Shown: positions 34,106 to 42,950, counted from the first letter of the stretch. The stretch: 64,000 bases of DNA from Streptomyces olivaceoviridis (GCF_014650115.1 NZ_BMUI01000006.1:186001-250000), one strand, 5' to 3'. Notes: generated by a model not told the origin, from the letters alone. A program made the numbers and translations.

Positions 34106-35961
34106 GCGGCAGCCGCCGCGCCTGCCGGCTCCCGCATCCCCCGCCGCTCCAGCTCCCCCAGCGCGTCCCGGAGCCGGCTCAGGTGCCGGGGGGTGAGCCG
34201 GCCGGTCTCGTCGAGGTGCACGGCGCAGGCCGTGGTCGTGTCCACGAGCCGTTCCAGCACCTCGGCGACGGCGTCCGTGCCCTCCGTGTGCCGGGCGAGG
34301 GCGGGCAGTTCGGCGGCGGCGACGGCGATGGCGGTCCGGGCCTCGGCGAGGGTCCGGTAGGCCTCCCGGCGCAGCGCCCACCGCTCGGCGCGGTCGCCGG
34401 ATTCGCCGAGGACGTGCAGGAGATAGGCGTCGGCGGCGCTGCCGGCCGCGGCGAGCCGGGCCCGTACCCCGCCGCCGCGTTTCCCCGGCATCGGCAGATG
34501 CCCCACGACCAGCACGAGCGCGCAGGCCAGCAGCGTCTCACCGATCCGGCTGACCGAGGCCTGCGGCTCCCCGCCGGCCATGACCAGGGCGAGGACGAGG
34601 ACGGTGACGGCCGCGGTGAGCGCCGCGAAGTGCCGGGTGGCGACCGGTATGACCGCGCCGCTGACCGCCACCAGCGCGACCAGCCCGGCCGGGCGGGGCA
34701 GCAGCGCGGCGAGGCCGGCGAACACCAGGGCGCCGAGCACGGTCCCGGCGGCCCGGCACAGCACCCGTGAGGCGAGCGGGCCGAGGTCGGGCTTGACGAG
34801 GAAGACGGCGGTGGCGGGCAGCCAGTACCAGTGCTCGTGCTGTCCGTACCAGCGGGCGTGGTGCAGGGCCTGGGCGATGGCGGCGCTGGCGCCGAAGCAG
34901 AGGGCGACGCGCAGCCCGTACTCGCGCCCGCCGGTGCCCAGCGCGGCCCGCAGGGCGTGCCGGAAGCTGCGGCGGCGGCCGAGCAGCCCGCGGTGGGCGC
35001 CCTCGCCCCGGTCGAAGGCGTCGGCGGCGCGCAGCAGGGCGTCGTCCAGGGCGCGCAGGGCGGGGGCCGACCGGTGCGGCGCGGGCAGCGGGCCGGTGCC
35101 GGTGTTGCCGCGGACGGCGGCGGCGAGCCGCCGGGGGCCCTCCGCCGCCCGCGCCGGCACGGCTTCTGCCGCCCAGTACAGGGCGGTCGCGGCCTCGGCC
35201 AGGGGCAGGGCCGCCGCGAACCGGGCATGCAGCCGGCGTTCGGCGGCGCAGCCGGCGTACCGGCGCAGCCGGGGTCCGGCGAGGGCGTCCTGGGCGTGGT
35301 CGAGCGCGGCGGTCAGCGCGGCCCGCCGGGCGGTGGCGTGCTCTCCGCCCACGGCGTCGACGAGCGCGGCGATGGCGTCGTACACATCGGCGACCGCCTC
35401 CCGCTCGCCGTCGAACCGGAAGTCACCGGCGAGCGAACCGGGGGTGGGCAGGGCGAGCCGCAGTGCCAGCAGCCAGCCCGCGCCGGCCAGGAAGGCCAGG
35501 GCCCGCTGCCACCCGCTCTCGGCCGCGGGCATCCCGGCGCCGATGGCCGCGGCGACGAGCAACTGGGTGCCGACGGCGGAGGCGACGGGCCCGACCGCGC
35601 TGATGCCGCCGGCCACCAGCCCCAGCCCGGTGAGCGCGAGGGTCAGCGGTACGGCGGCCAGGCCCTGCCCGGCGTACGTGCCGAGGAACAGCCCCAGTGC
35701 CCCGGCCAGTGCGGGCACCCCGAGCCGCTTCACGGACGCGCGCCGGCTGCCGGGCCGGTCGTTGATGCCGGCGAGCATCGCACCGATGGCGGCGAGCACG
35801 CCGGCGGCCGTCCGCCCGCTGACCATCCCGGCCAGCAGCAGCGGCCCGGCGGCGAGCGCTCCCCGGCACACGGCGCTCCAGGGAACGGGACCGCGCTGGG
35901 CGCGGAGGGCATGAGCGAGCCAGAGGGGTACAGCGCGCCGCGACACGGGGCTCCTGTTCAT
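34102..35961 (-). CDS. FUSC family membrane protein (aromatic acid exporter-like)
   Basis: A 619-aa protein with two sets of about five to six membrane helices separated by a long soluble region, the layout of the FUSC/YccS/AaeB group that exports aromatic acids. First set: about GMVSGRTAAGVLAAIGAML to LAGAGWLLALRLALP; second set from YGLRVALCFGASAAIAQAL to LVVGHLPMP. The middle and C-terminal parts are Ala/Arg-rich helices. The start ATG is reasonable (MNRSPVSRRAVPLWLAHAL). No partner gene is near. Confidence 0.85.
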   Translation of the reverse strand: MNRSPVSRRAVPLWLAHALRAQRGPVPWSAVCRGALAAGPLLLAGMVSGRTAAGVLAAIGAMLAGINDRPGSRRASVKRLGVPALAGALGLFLGTYAGQGLAAVPLTLALTGLGLVAGGISAVGPVASAVGTQLLVAAAIGAGMPAAESGWQRALAFLAGAGWLLALRLALPTPGSLAGDFRFDGEREAVADVYDAIAALVDAVGGEHATARRAALTAALDHAQDALAGPRLRRYAGCAAERRLHARFAAALPLAEAATALYWAAEAVPARAAEGPRRLAAAVRGNTGTGPLPAPHRSAPALRALDDALLRAADAFDRGEGAHRGLLGRRRSFRHALRAALGTGGREYGLRVALCFGASAAIAQALHHARWYGQHEHWYWLPATAVFLVKPDLGPLASRVLCRAAGTVLGALVFAGLAALLPRPAGLVALVAVSGAVIPVATRHFAALTAAVTVLVLALVMAGGEPQASVSRIGETLLACALVLVVGHLPMPGKRGGGVRARLAAAGSAADAYLLHVLGESGDRAERWALRREAYRTLAEARTAIAVAAAELPALARHTEGTDAVAEVLERLVDTTTACAVHLDETGRLTPRHLSRLRDALGELERRGMREPAGAAAAA

Positions 35962-36088
35962 ACGAGGGCGGGGGTGGGCCTTCGGACGACGGTGGCCGGT
36001 GGAGGTACCTCCACAGTAGATCGCGTTCCCCGCGCGAACGGTGCGCTCACGTTTCAGGCAGGTGAAAGGTGCCAGGTGCGCGGTTTCT

Positions 36089-36856
36089 TTATGAACGCAA
36101 CGCCTCGACGACGATGTCCTCGGCCGCGGTCACGGCATCGGCGAGGGCGCCGGGCTCGGCCCGCAGCGCGCCCACGACCGCGTCGATCCCCCGCAGCCCC
36201 GCCCGCTCCAGGAGGCGCTTGTCGTTGGTCACCCATGCGCCGCGGGCCGCGAGGACGGCGTGGGCGGCCTGGGTGGCGGCTGTCGCCAGGGCGCCTGCGG
36301 TTTCGGTGAGGCGGGCGTGGGGGGCGTGGTGGGCCTTGGCGTAGGAGAGGGTGGCGCGGGCGGTGCCGGACCAGCGGTCGAAGGCGGTGCGGGCAAGTGC
36401 GGGTGGGTAGCCGGCCGGGCGTGGGAGGTCGCCGCGCAGGACCTGGTTGAGCGCCAGTTCGGCGACGACCAGGTAGGTGGGGATCCCGGCCAGGTGGAAC
36501 AGCAGCGGCTCCACCCGGAAGCGGCCCTCCTCCGCCTCGGCCAGCTCGTGTGCGACGACGTCCAGGTCCCGGTAGTGCACGTCGACCCGGCGCTCGTCGA
36601 TGGTCAGCCAGGCTCCGCCGTTGAAGACACCGCCGCCCCAGCCGCCGATGTCGGAGACCTCGCCCGGCCAGCCGAGGGCGCGCAGGTCACCGGGGTCGAA
36701 GGGGCCTCGGTAGTAGACGGCCAGGTCCCAGTCGCTGTCCGGGCGGTGGGTGCCCTCGGCGCGGGAACCGCCGAGGGCCACCGCCCGCACGGTGGGCAGG
36801 GCGGCCAGGCGGTCGGCGGTGGTGGCGAGGAAGTCGGCGTCGGAGGACTGCGGCAT
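36089..36856 (-). CDS. Nucleotidyltransferase domain protein
   Basis: A 255-aa protein with the polymerase-beta-type nucleotidyltransferase motif VRAVALGGSRAEGTHRPDSD followed by WDLAVYYRG (catalytic Asp pair) and the third Asp in RRVDVHYRDLDVV. The C-terminal half is helical, like the HEPN-type helices of aminoglycoside nucleotidyltransferase relatives. The substrate is unknown; resistance is possible but not shown. MPQSSDADFLATTADRLAAL is the preferred start, with GAGGG upstream; 36973 would add a poor extension. Confidence 0.88.
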   Translation of the reverse strand: MPQSSDADFLATTADRLAALPTVRAVALGGSRAEGTHRPDSDWDLAVYYRGPFDPGDLRALGWPGEVSDIGGWGGGVFNGGAWLTIDERRVDVHYRDLDVVAHELAEAEEGRFRVEPLLFHLAGIPTYLVVAELALNQVLRGDLPRPAGYPPALARTAFDRWSGTARATLSYAKAHHAPHARLTETAGALATAATQAAHAVLAARGAWVTNDKRLLERAGLRGIDAVVGALRAEPGALADAVTAAEDIVVEALRS

Positions 36857-37018
36857 GCCCTCAGCCTGGCGCAGCCGCACCGGAGTCCGCTCCTGGAATT
36901 CCGGTGAGCACCTGCGAGGGGCCTGGGCGCGCGCGTAATTCGGATGCGGGCAGACCCGAGAAGGTCCGATCATCGGAAAGTTGCCCGCCGACCGTAGTCG
37001 TCAGAGGAGCCGCTCACC

Positions 37019-37438
37019 GTGATCCGGCGCGTCACCGCCCCCGCCCTCTTCCCCCCGCCCGCCTACTCCCACGCCTCCGTCGTCGAGGCCGGCACGAAGC
37101 TCGCGTTCCTCGCCGGGGCCGTGCCCCTCGACGAGCGGGGAGAGATCGTCGGCCCCGGCGATCCCGTACGGCAGGCCGAGCAGGTCATCGCCAACCTGCG
37201 GGAACAACTCCGTGTCGTCGGCAGTGACTTGGCGCACGTGCTGGCGACGGACGTGTACGTCGTGAGCGGTGAGCCCTCGGTGCTGTCCGCGGTGTGGGAG
37301 GTGGTGGAGTCCTCGGGGCTGAGCACGGGCCCGCACTCCTCCACCCTGCTCGGCGTCGCCTGCCTCGGCTACACCGGTCAGCTGGTGGAGATCACGGCCA
37401 CCGCCGTGGTGCCGGAGCGGGCGGGAGACGACGGATGA
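37019..37438 (+). CDS. RidA/YjgF family protein
   Basis: A 139-aa Rid family protein; RidA deaminates reactive enamine/imine intermediates. It has PPPAYSHASVVEAGTKLAFL, AGAVPLDERGEIVGPGDP, then VRQAEQVIANLREQLRVVGS and the late VACLGYTGQLVEITATAV. The conserved Arg of RidA (usually before the final strand) is replaced by Gly/Tyr, so it may belong to a non-deaminase Rid subgroup. GTG start with GAGGAG upstream. It overlaps the GNAT gene by four bases. Confidence 0.9.
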   Translation: MIRRVTAPALFPPPAYSHASVVEAGTKLAFLAGAVPLDERGEIVGPGDPVRQAEQVIANLREQLRVVGSDLAHVLATDVYVVSGEPSVLSAVWEVVESSGLSTGPHSSTLLGVACLGYTGQLVEITATAVVPERAGDDG

Positions 37439-37890
37439 CGGAGACGGTCGTCCTCCGTCGCGCGGTCGCGGCGGACGCCCGCGCCGCCGCCGACGTCTAT
37501 CTGCGCTCCTTCGACGCCGCGCTGCCGACGGTCGTCCGGCCGCACACCGACGACGAGGTGCGGGACTACATCCGGGACGTCGTGGTGCCGCTCCGGGAGA
37601 CCTGGGTGGCCGAGGCGGCCGGGGCCGGGGTGGTCGGCCTGATGGTCCTAGACGGGGAGTCGCTGTCCCAGCTGTACCTGGACCCGCGGTGGCGGGGGCG
37701 GGGCATCGGGGACCGGTTCATGGCACTGGCCAAGGGACGCGGTCCCCAGGGCCTCAGCCTGTGGACCTTCCAGGTCAACAAGCCCGCCCACCGCTTCTAC
37801 GAGCGGCACGGGTTCGTCGCCGCCGAGTACACGGACGGCAGCGGGAACGAGGAGCGGGAGCCGGACGTCCGGTACGTCTGGCGTCCGTGA
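37435..37890 (+). CDS. GNAT family N-acetyltransferase
   Basis: A 151-aa acetyltransferase. Acetyl-CoA binding motif A is LSQLYLDPRWRGRGIGDRFM (the R/Q-x-x-G-x-G/A loop is RGRGIG). Motif B is FQVNKPAHRFYERHGFVAA. The ATG overlaps the ridA stop (ATGA), so the two are coupled. The last codons (encoding DVRYVWRP) are the first copy of a 31-bp tandem array that continues for about 170 bases past the stop. The acceptor substrate is unknown. Confidence 0.92.
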   Translation: MTETVVLRRAVAADARAAADVYLRSFDAALPTVVRPHTDDEVRDYIRDVVVPLRETWVAEAAGAGVVGLMVLDGESLSQLYLDPRWRGRGIGDRFMALAKGRGPQGLSLWTFQVNKPAHRFYERHGFVAAEYTDGSGNEEREPDVRYVWRP

Positions 37891-38061
37891 CGGTCACGTC
37901 GGGTACGTCTGGCGACCGTAACGGTCACGTCCGGTACGTATAGCGACCGTAACGAACACGTCCGGTACGTATAGCGACCGCGACGAACACGTCCGGTACG
38001 TATAGCGACCGCGACGAACACGTCCGGTACGTATAGCGACCGCGACGAACACGTCCGGTGC
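37866..38061. repeat. 31-bp tandem repeat, 6 full copies plus a partial one
   Basis: Units start at 37866, 37897, 37928, 37959, 37990, 38021 and 38052. Each begins CGTCCGGTACGT and ends in GACGGTCA or GACGAACA. The first copy is the 3' end of the GNAT gene. Copies 4-6 are identical, copies 1-3 are progressively different. It lies between two convergent genes. There are no spacers, so it is not CRISPR. Confidence 0.97.
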
Positions 38062-38097
38062 CCGGGGCCGCCCGCGCCGGGAGCCGTGGCTGCCGGC

Positions 38098-38820
38098 TCA
38101 CCCCGCCGGTCGCCCCCACGCCCTCCCCTTGGGCAGTGGCCGCGCGTAACCGCCCGCCCGGCTCGTCGTCAGTCCCAGCCCCACCAGCGACTCCGCGAGT
38201 CTGACGGCCGCCCCGACGCCGTCGACCACCGGCATCCCGAGCTTCTCCCCCACCGCCCGGTGCAGCCCCGTCATCCCGGCGCAGCCCAGGACCAGGACCT
38301 CGGCGCCGGCCTCCCGGGCGCGTTCGGCGGCGGCCAGGAACGCCGACTCCGTGCGGGCCTGGTCCCGCGCGAGGTCGAGCACACCGAGGCCGGTGCCGAC
38401 GACGGCGGCGCAGTTGCGCGCCACGCCCGCCGTCTCCAGGCTGTCCTCGATCAGGCCGCAGGACCGGTCGAGGGTGGTGACGACGCCGTAGCGACGCCCG
38501 AGGAGACAGGCGAGGTGGGCCGCGGCCTCGGTGATGTCCACGACCGGTACGTCCACCAACTCCCGCACGCCCTCCCGCCCGTGCTCCCCGAACCCGGCCA
38601 GCACGACCGCGTCGTAGGCGGGACCGTCGTACGTCCGCAGCGCGTCGAGGACGGCCGCGGCGGACAGGTAGCTGTCCAGCCAGCCCTCGGCGGACTCGGG
38701 GCCCCAGGTGGGCGTGAGTCCGGCCACGGTGGTGCCCGGACCCGCCGCGGCACGGGCACCTCGGACGATCTCCTCCGTCATCTGCCCCGTGGTGTTGCAG
38801 TTGGTGACGATGATCCGCAC
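38098..38820 (-). CDS. Asp/Glu/hydantoin racemase family protein
   Basis: A 240-aa protein of the hydantoin/aspartate racemase superfamily: RIIVTNCNTTGQMTEEIVRG at the N-terminus, DVPVVDITEAAAHLA, RRYGVVTTLDRS and the second catalytic region EVLVLGCAGMTGLHRAVGE with Cys. The first catalytic Cys, normally in a CF.D.G motif, is replaced (VVLAGFGEHGREG). GTG start follows GGAGGG, and its start lies five bases beyond the end of the permease gene, so they form one operon. Allantoin or hydantoin chemistry is likely from context. Confidence 0.85.
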   Translation of the reverse strand: MRIIVTNCNTTGQMTEEIVRGARAAAGPGTTVAGLTPTWGPESAEGWLDSYLSAAAVLDALRTYDGPAYDAVVLAGFGEHGREGVRELVDVPVVDITEAAAHLACLLGRRYGVVTTLDRSCGLIEDSLETAGVARNCAAVVGTGLGVLDLARDQARTESAFLAAAERAREAGAEVLVLGCAGMTGLHRAVGEKLGMPVVDGVGAAVRLAESLVGLGLTTSRAGGYARPLPKGRAWGRPAG

Positions 38821-38825
38821 GTCCG

Positions 38826-40283
38826 TCAGCCCTCCTGCCCCGCCGTCGCGCGTTCCCGTCGGCACAGCGCCGCGTACACACCCGCGGCGAGGGCCGTGCC
38901 GATGAACCAGGAGTAGGGGGAGACGTCACTGAAGCCGTGCACGAGCGCGAGGACGGCGGCGACCGCGGCGGCCGGCAGGAACGCCCACAGCGCCTTGGGG
39001 TTGACCCCCTTGCGGTAGTGGTACGCGGTGCCGGGCCGGGCGTCGAACAGCGCGTCGACGTCGATCCGGCCGCGCTTGACCCAGTAGTAGTCGACCATGA
39101 TCACGCCGAACAGCGGGCCCAGGAAGGCGCCGAGTCCACCGAGGAAGTAGTTGACGACGGTCGGGTTGGAGAAGAGGTTCCAGGGGGTGACCACCAGGGC
39201 CGCCACCGTGCTGATCATGCCGCCGACCTTGAAGGTGATCTTCTGCGGCCAGACGTTGGCGAGGTCGTACGCCGGTGAGACGAAGTTGGCGACGATGTTG
39301 ACGCCCATGGTGGCGATGGCGAAGGTCAGGGCGCCGAAGACGAGCACCCAGGTGTTGCCCACCTTGGCGACCAGCTCCGCCGGGTCGGTGATGGCCTGCC
39401 CGAACGCCTCCAGCGAGCCCGCCGTGACGATGACCGAGACGACCACGAACGCCGTGGAGTTGATGGGCAGGCCCCAGAAGTTGCCGCGCCGGACGGTCCG
39501 GTCGTCGGGCGCGAAGCGGGAGAAGTCGCAGAAGTTGAGCATCAGCGTGCCGTAGGTGGCGAGGATGAGCCCGATCGCGCCGAACCACTGGCGCCACTGC
39601 TCGCCCACCGAAACCGGGTGCGGGGTGGAGGTCAGCGAGATGCTCCAGTGGGCCTTGGCCAGGACCCACAGCGCCAGCGCGATCATCACCAGCCAGATCG
39701 CCGGACCGCAGAAGTCCTGGAACTTCCGCACCGACTCCATGCCCCGGCTGATGATCAGCGCCTGGAGGAGCCAGAGCGAGACGAAGGAGATCCAGCCGAG
39801 CGCGTCCAGGCCGAGGAAGGAGGGGTGCGTCAGCGACTCCAGGCCCGGCCAGGCCGCCAGCAGCATCACATTGACGGCGACGGAGGCCAAATAGGTCTGG
39901 ATGCCGTACCACATGATGGCGATCACGGCCCTGATCAGCGCCGGGATGTTGGCGCCCCAGACGCCGAAGCTGATGCGGCTGACGACCGGGAACGGCACGC
40001 CGTGCCGCTGGCCGATCCGTCCCATGCGGTTCATGCCGGCGTAGATCAGCACGAAGCCGACGAGGAGCGCGGTGAAGACCTGCCAGACGTTCATGCCGAG
40101 GACCAGCAGGCCGGCGGCGAAGGTGTAGTTGCCGAGGTTGTGGACGTCGGACATCCACATGGCGAACAGGTCGAAGACCTTCCAGTTCCGCTGCTTCGCG
40201 GGAGCGAGGTCCTCGTTGACGAGGCGGGGATCGGGGACGAACGCGGGGGCGCCGGTGGCTGCGGCGCGGTCGGCCAGGGACAC
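38826..40283 (-). CDS. NCS1 family nucleobase/allantoin/hydantoin permease
   Basis: A 485-aa membrane protein with about 12 helices. It has the NCS1 N-terminus (LVNEDLAPAKQRNWKVFDLF, then MWMSDVHNLGNYTFAAGLL). Later PFPVVSRISFGVWGANIPAL, WYGIQTYLASVAVNVML and PVTxx-like NFCDFSRFAPD are typical of cytosine/uracil/allantoin/hydantoin permeases. A GTG start is chosen because GGAGGT is close upstream. It is the first gene of an operon with the racemase, and is divergent from a GntR regulator; the racemase favours allantoin or hydantoin as substrate. Confidence 0.92.
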   Translation of the reverse strand: MSLADRAAATGAPAFVPDPRLVNEDLAPAKQRNWKVFDLFAMWMSDVHNLGNYTFAAGLLVLGMNVWQVFTALLVGFVLIYAGMNRMGRIGQRHGVPFPVVSRISFGVWGANIPALIRAVIAIMWYGIQTYLASVAVNVMLLAAWPGLESLTHPSFLGLDALGWISFVSLWLLQALIISRGMESVRKFQDFCGPAIWLVMIALALWVLAKAHWSISLTSTPHPVSVGEQWRQWFGAIGLILATYGTLMLNFCDFSRFAPDDRTVRRGNFWGLPINSTAFVVVSVIVTAGSLEAFGQAITDPAELVAKVGNTWVLVFGALTFAIATMGVNIVANFVSPAYDLANVWPQKITFKVGGMISTVAALVVTPWNLFSNPTVVNYFLGGLGAFLGPLFGVIMVDYYWVKRGRIDVDALFDARPGTAYHYRKGVNPKALWAFLPAAAVAAVLALVHGFSDVSPYSWFIGTALAAGVYAALCRRERATAGQEG

Positions 40284-40344
40284 GGGACCTCCATGGGCGA
40301 GGGGACGGAGGACGGCGGCTCTCCTTTGAGTGCCGGACGAGCGC

Positions 40345-40360
40345 GTTTGGTATACCAAAC
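40345..40360. promoter_or_regulatory. Perfect 16-base palindrome, probable GntR/FadR-type operator
   Basis: GTTTGGTATACCAAAC, a perfect palindrome with the TGGT-N2-ACCA pattern used by FadR-subfamily GntR regulators. It lies in the 168-base gap between the NCS1 permease and the GntR gene, about 60 bases from the permease start. Confidence 0.75.
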
Positions 40361-40451
40361 TGCGGTCATGGTCCCGCCGTCAAGCGTTCGGACCGATGTC
40401 GTCGCCGTTACGGCCCCGTAAAAGTCCCCCGGTTTCGGCGAAGATGGGCCC

Positions 40452-41153
40452 ATGACCCCCACGACGAGCCCCGGAAGGGCGAAGACCGAACCCCTGGGCG
40501 CGGTGCGCGAACGCGTCCTGGCGAGCCTGCGGGAGGACATCATCGCCGGGCGCCTCGGCCCCGGTGACCGGCTCGTCGAGCGGGAACTCGCCGAGCGGTT
40601 CGGCGTCTCGCGGGTACCGGTGCGGGAAGCGATCCGCGCCCTGGTCGCCGAGGGGTTCGTCCTCTTCGAGTCGGCCCGCCGCACGGTCGTACGCCGGCTC
40701 ACCCCCGCCGACGTCCGCGAACTCTTCGAACTGCGCGAGGCCCTGGAGGTCTACGCGGCCGGGCTGGCGGCGTCCCGGGCGACCCCCGAGGCCCTGGCGG
40801 AGCTGCGGGACCTGCTCGACCAGGCGGCCCGGGCGACGAAGGAGGACGACGCCGAGGCCATCACGGACATCAACACGCGCTTCCACGACCGCGTCCTCGC
40901 CATGGCCGGCAACAGCCTGCTGATCTCCGTCATGGAACCGGTCGACGGCCGCCTGCGCTGGCTCACCCGGCGGAACGAGGAGTGGCCCCAGCTCCTCACC
41001 GAGCACCGCGAGTTGTACGACGCCATCGCCTCCGGCGACCCCGACCGCGCCCGCGCCCACGCCCTCGGCCACGTCCGCGCCAACTACCGCTCGACGGTGC
41101 GGCACCTGTTCGGACCGGACCCGGCGGACGCCCCCGGGACCGACGCAGGCTGA
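40452..41153 (+). CDS. GntR family (FadR subfamily) transcriptional regulator
   Basis: A 233-aa regulator. The winged helix covers residues about 14-80 (LGAVRERVLASLREDIIAGR, VERELAERFGVSRVPVREAI). The C-terminal FCD ligand domain is all-helical, with metal-ligand-like Asp/His residues in DINTRFHDRVLAMAGN, EHRELYDAIASGD and HVRANYRSTVRHL. It is divergent from the permease-racemase operon, and the palindrome between them fits its expected operator, so it probably represses that operon until a purine- or hydantoin-type ligand is present. Confidence 0.94.
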   Translation: MTPTTSPGRAKTEPLGAVRERVLASLREDIIAGRLGPGDRLVERELAERFGVSRVPVREAIRALVAEGFVLFESARRTVVRRLTPADVRELFELREALEVYAAGLAASRATPEALAELRDLLDQAARATKEDDAEAITDINTRFHDRVLAMAGNSLLISVMEPVDGRLRWLTRRNEEWPQLLTEHRELYDAIASGDPDRARAHALGHVRANYRSTVRHLFGPDPADAPGTDAG

Positions 41154-41174
41154 GGCACCCCGCGCCCGCGAGCG

Positions 41175-41870
41175 CTACGGCAGTCCGGCCGCCTCCGCCG
41201 CCGTGCGCAGCACCTCGCGGAGCATGTCGGCGGTGAGCCGGCCGGTGAAGGTGTTGCGCTGGCTGACGTGGAAGCAGCCGAAGAGGTCCAGGCCGTCGAG
41301 CGCGACCCGGGTGCCGTGGGCGAAGGCCGGGCGGGGGCGGGGCACGGTCCAGCCCGCCTCCGCGAACGCGGGCAGCGCGGCCTGCCAGCCGAAGGCGCCG
41401 AGCACGACCACGGCCCGCAGGGTCGGCCGGAGCAGCCTGAGCTCCTGGACCAGCCAGGGGCGGCAGGTGTCGCGCTCACCCGGCGTCGGCTTGTTGGCGG
41501 GCGGTGCGCAGTGCACGGGCGCCGTGATCCGCACGCCGTACAGCTCAAGCCCGTCGTCGGCGCTGACCGAGGTGGGCTGCGAGGCGAGTCCCACGTCGTA
41601 CAGCGCCTGGTACAGCACGTCTCCCGAACGGTCCCCGGTGAACATCCGGCCGGTGCGGTTCCCGCCGTGCGCGGCCGGGGCCAACCCGATGATCGCCAGC
41701 CGCGCGTCGGCCGGCCCGAACCCCGGCACCGGCCGCCCCCAGTACGTCCAGTCGGCGAACGCGGCCCGCTTCGTACGGGCCACCTCCTCACGCCATTCGA
41801 CCAGCCGGGGGCACGCCCGGCAGTCCGCGACGCGCCGGTCGAGCCGGGCGAGGGCACTGCTGTCGTCCAT
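41175..41870 (-). CDS. Uracil-DNA glycosylase, family 5 (UDGb)
   Basis: A 231-aa DNA repair enzyme. Motif 1 is IGLAPAAHGGNRTGRMFTGD, where Ala replaces the usual catalytic Asp or Asn, as known for family 5 (UDGb). Motif 2 is HVSQRNTFTGRLT. Two N-terminal Cys (CRACPRLVEWREE) and later Cys residues (CAPP, CRPW) can hold a [4Fe-4S] cluster. It should remove uracil, and perhaps other deaminated bases, important in a GC-rich genome. MDDSSALARLDRRVADCRAC is the expected start. Confidence 0.93.
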   Translation of the reverse strand: MDDSSALARLDRRVADCRACPRLVEWREEVARTKRAAFADWTYWGRPVPGFGPADARLAIIGLAPAAHGGNRTGRMFTGDRSGDVLYQALYDVGLASQPTSVSADDGLELYGVRITAPVHCAPPANKPTPGERDTCRPWLVQELRLLRPTLRAVVVLGAFGWQAALPAFAEAGWTVPRPRPAFAHGTRVALDGLDLFGCFHVSQRNTFTGRLTADMLREVLRTAAEAAGLP

Positions 41871-42092
41871 GCGGCCACGGTATGCCGTGCGGACGGTCCG
41901 CTGCGCAGAGGCCGCATGCGGCGGGACCCGCGACACGGCCGGTGCCCGGCGCGCCACCGCCGCCGGCCTCGAGGCACCACCCGTCGAGGTCCGGCTCCGC
42001 TGGTGAGCCGGGGCACGGGAGCTGCGAGGGCCTACCGCGGCCACCGCGAAAACGCTTCCGGGTCCGTGGGTCCGGGGCGTTAAGGTCGGTGC

Positions 42093-42872
42093 ATGGCTAC
42101 CGATGACGCGGACGAGAACGTGGACCGTGGGACCGCCGAGGGAACCGGCGAGCCGGGCGCGACCGCCTCCGCCCCCGCCGGCCGATCAGTCGATCCCAAG
42201 ATCGCCGCAGCGGTGGCCGCCGCCGAGGCCGCCGGGCCCGCCGACGGCGAGACCGTCCGCATCGACAGCTGGATCTGGGCCGTCCGCCTGATCAAGACCC
42301 GCTCCCTCGGTGCCGCCGCCTGCCGTGGCGGGCATGTGCAGGTGAACGGCGAGCGGGTGAAGCCCGCCTACTCCGTGCGCGTCGGCGACGAGGTGCGGAT
42401 GCGACACGAGGGCCGGGAACGGATCGTGATCGTCAAGCACCTGATCCGCAAGCGGGTGGGCGCGCCCGTGGCCGCCCAGTGCTACATCGACAACTCCCCT
42501 CCGCCTCCGCCCCGCGAGGCCATCGCCCCCGCCGGCCTCCGCGACCGCGGCACCGGCCGCCCCACCAAGCGGGACCGCCGCGAGCTGGAACGCCTCCGCG
42601 GTGTCGCCGGCCCGAGCATCCCCGCGGGCTTCCCCGGCTTGACCGAACTGGGCGGACCCGGCACATCCGGCGGGCCCGGCGGCCGTGGCGGGTCGGGCAG
42701 CCGTGGCGGGTCCGGCGGTCGTGGCGGACACGGCGGTCGTGGCGGACACGGTGGCTCCGGTTCTTCCGGCGGACGCGGTGGCTCCGGAGGACGCGGCACC
42801 TCCGGCGGCTCGGGTGGCTTCGGCGACACGGGTGGCTCCGGCGGCTCGGGAGGGCGACCGCGCGGACGCTGA
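42093..42872 (+). CDS. S4-domain RNA-binding protein with Gly/Arg-rich tail
   Basis: A 259-aa protein. Residues about 50-130 are an S4 domain of the Hsp15/HslR type (RIDSWIWAVRLIKTRSLGAA, GGHVQVNGERVKPAYSVRVGD, EVRMRHEGRERIVIV), known to bind stalled 50S subunits with nascent chains. A short Ala/Pro-rich N-terminus precedes it. The last 70 residues are almost only Gly, Ser, Arg and His with GGRGGHGGRGGHGG-type runs, resembling RGG boxes. It is a likely ribosome-associated heat-shock or quality-control protein; the role of the tail is unknown. Confidence 0.88.
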   Translation: MATDDADENVDRGTAEGTGEPGATASAPAGRSVDPKIAAAVAAAEAAGPADGETVRIDSWIWAVRLIKTRSLGAAACRGGHVQVNGERVKPAYSVRVGDEVRMRHEGRERIVIVKHLIRKRVGAPVAAQCYIDNSPPPPPREAIAPAGLRDRGTGRPTKRDRRELERLRGVAGPSIPAGFPGLTELGGPGTSGGPGGRGGSGSRGGSGGRGGHGGRGGHGGSGSSGGRGGSGGRGTSGGSGGFGDTGGSGGSGGRPRGR

Positions 42873-42950
42873 GCTGCCGGGACCGGGCCCGCGCCAGGCC
42901 GTCAGCTGCCGCGTCAACCGGAGCCCCTCACCCGGCCGACGGCACCACTG

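Noticed and set aside
37866..38061. Possible CRISPR array (31-bp repeats).
   Set aside because: The repeats are directly joined with no spacers, and no cas genes are nearby.
41175..41870. Family 4 uracil-DNA glycosylase.
   Set aside because: Motif 1 has Ala in place of the acid and motif 2 reads HVSQRN, which is the family 5 pattern.
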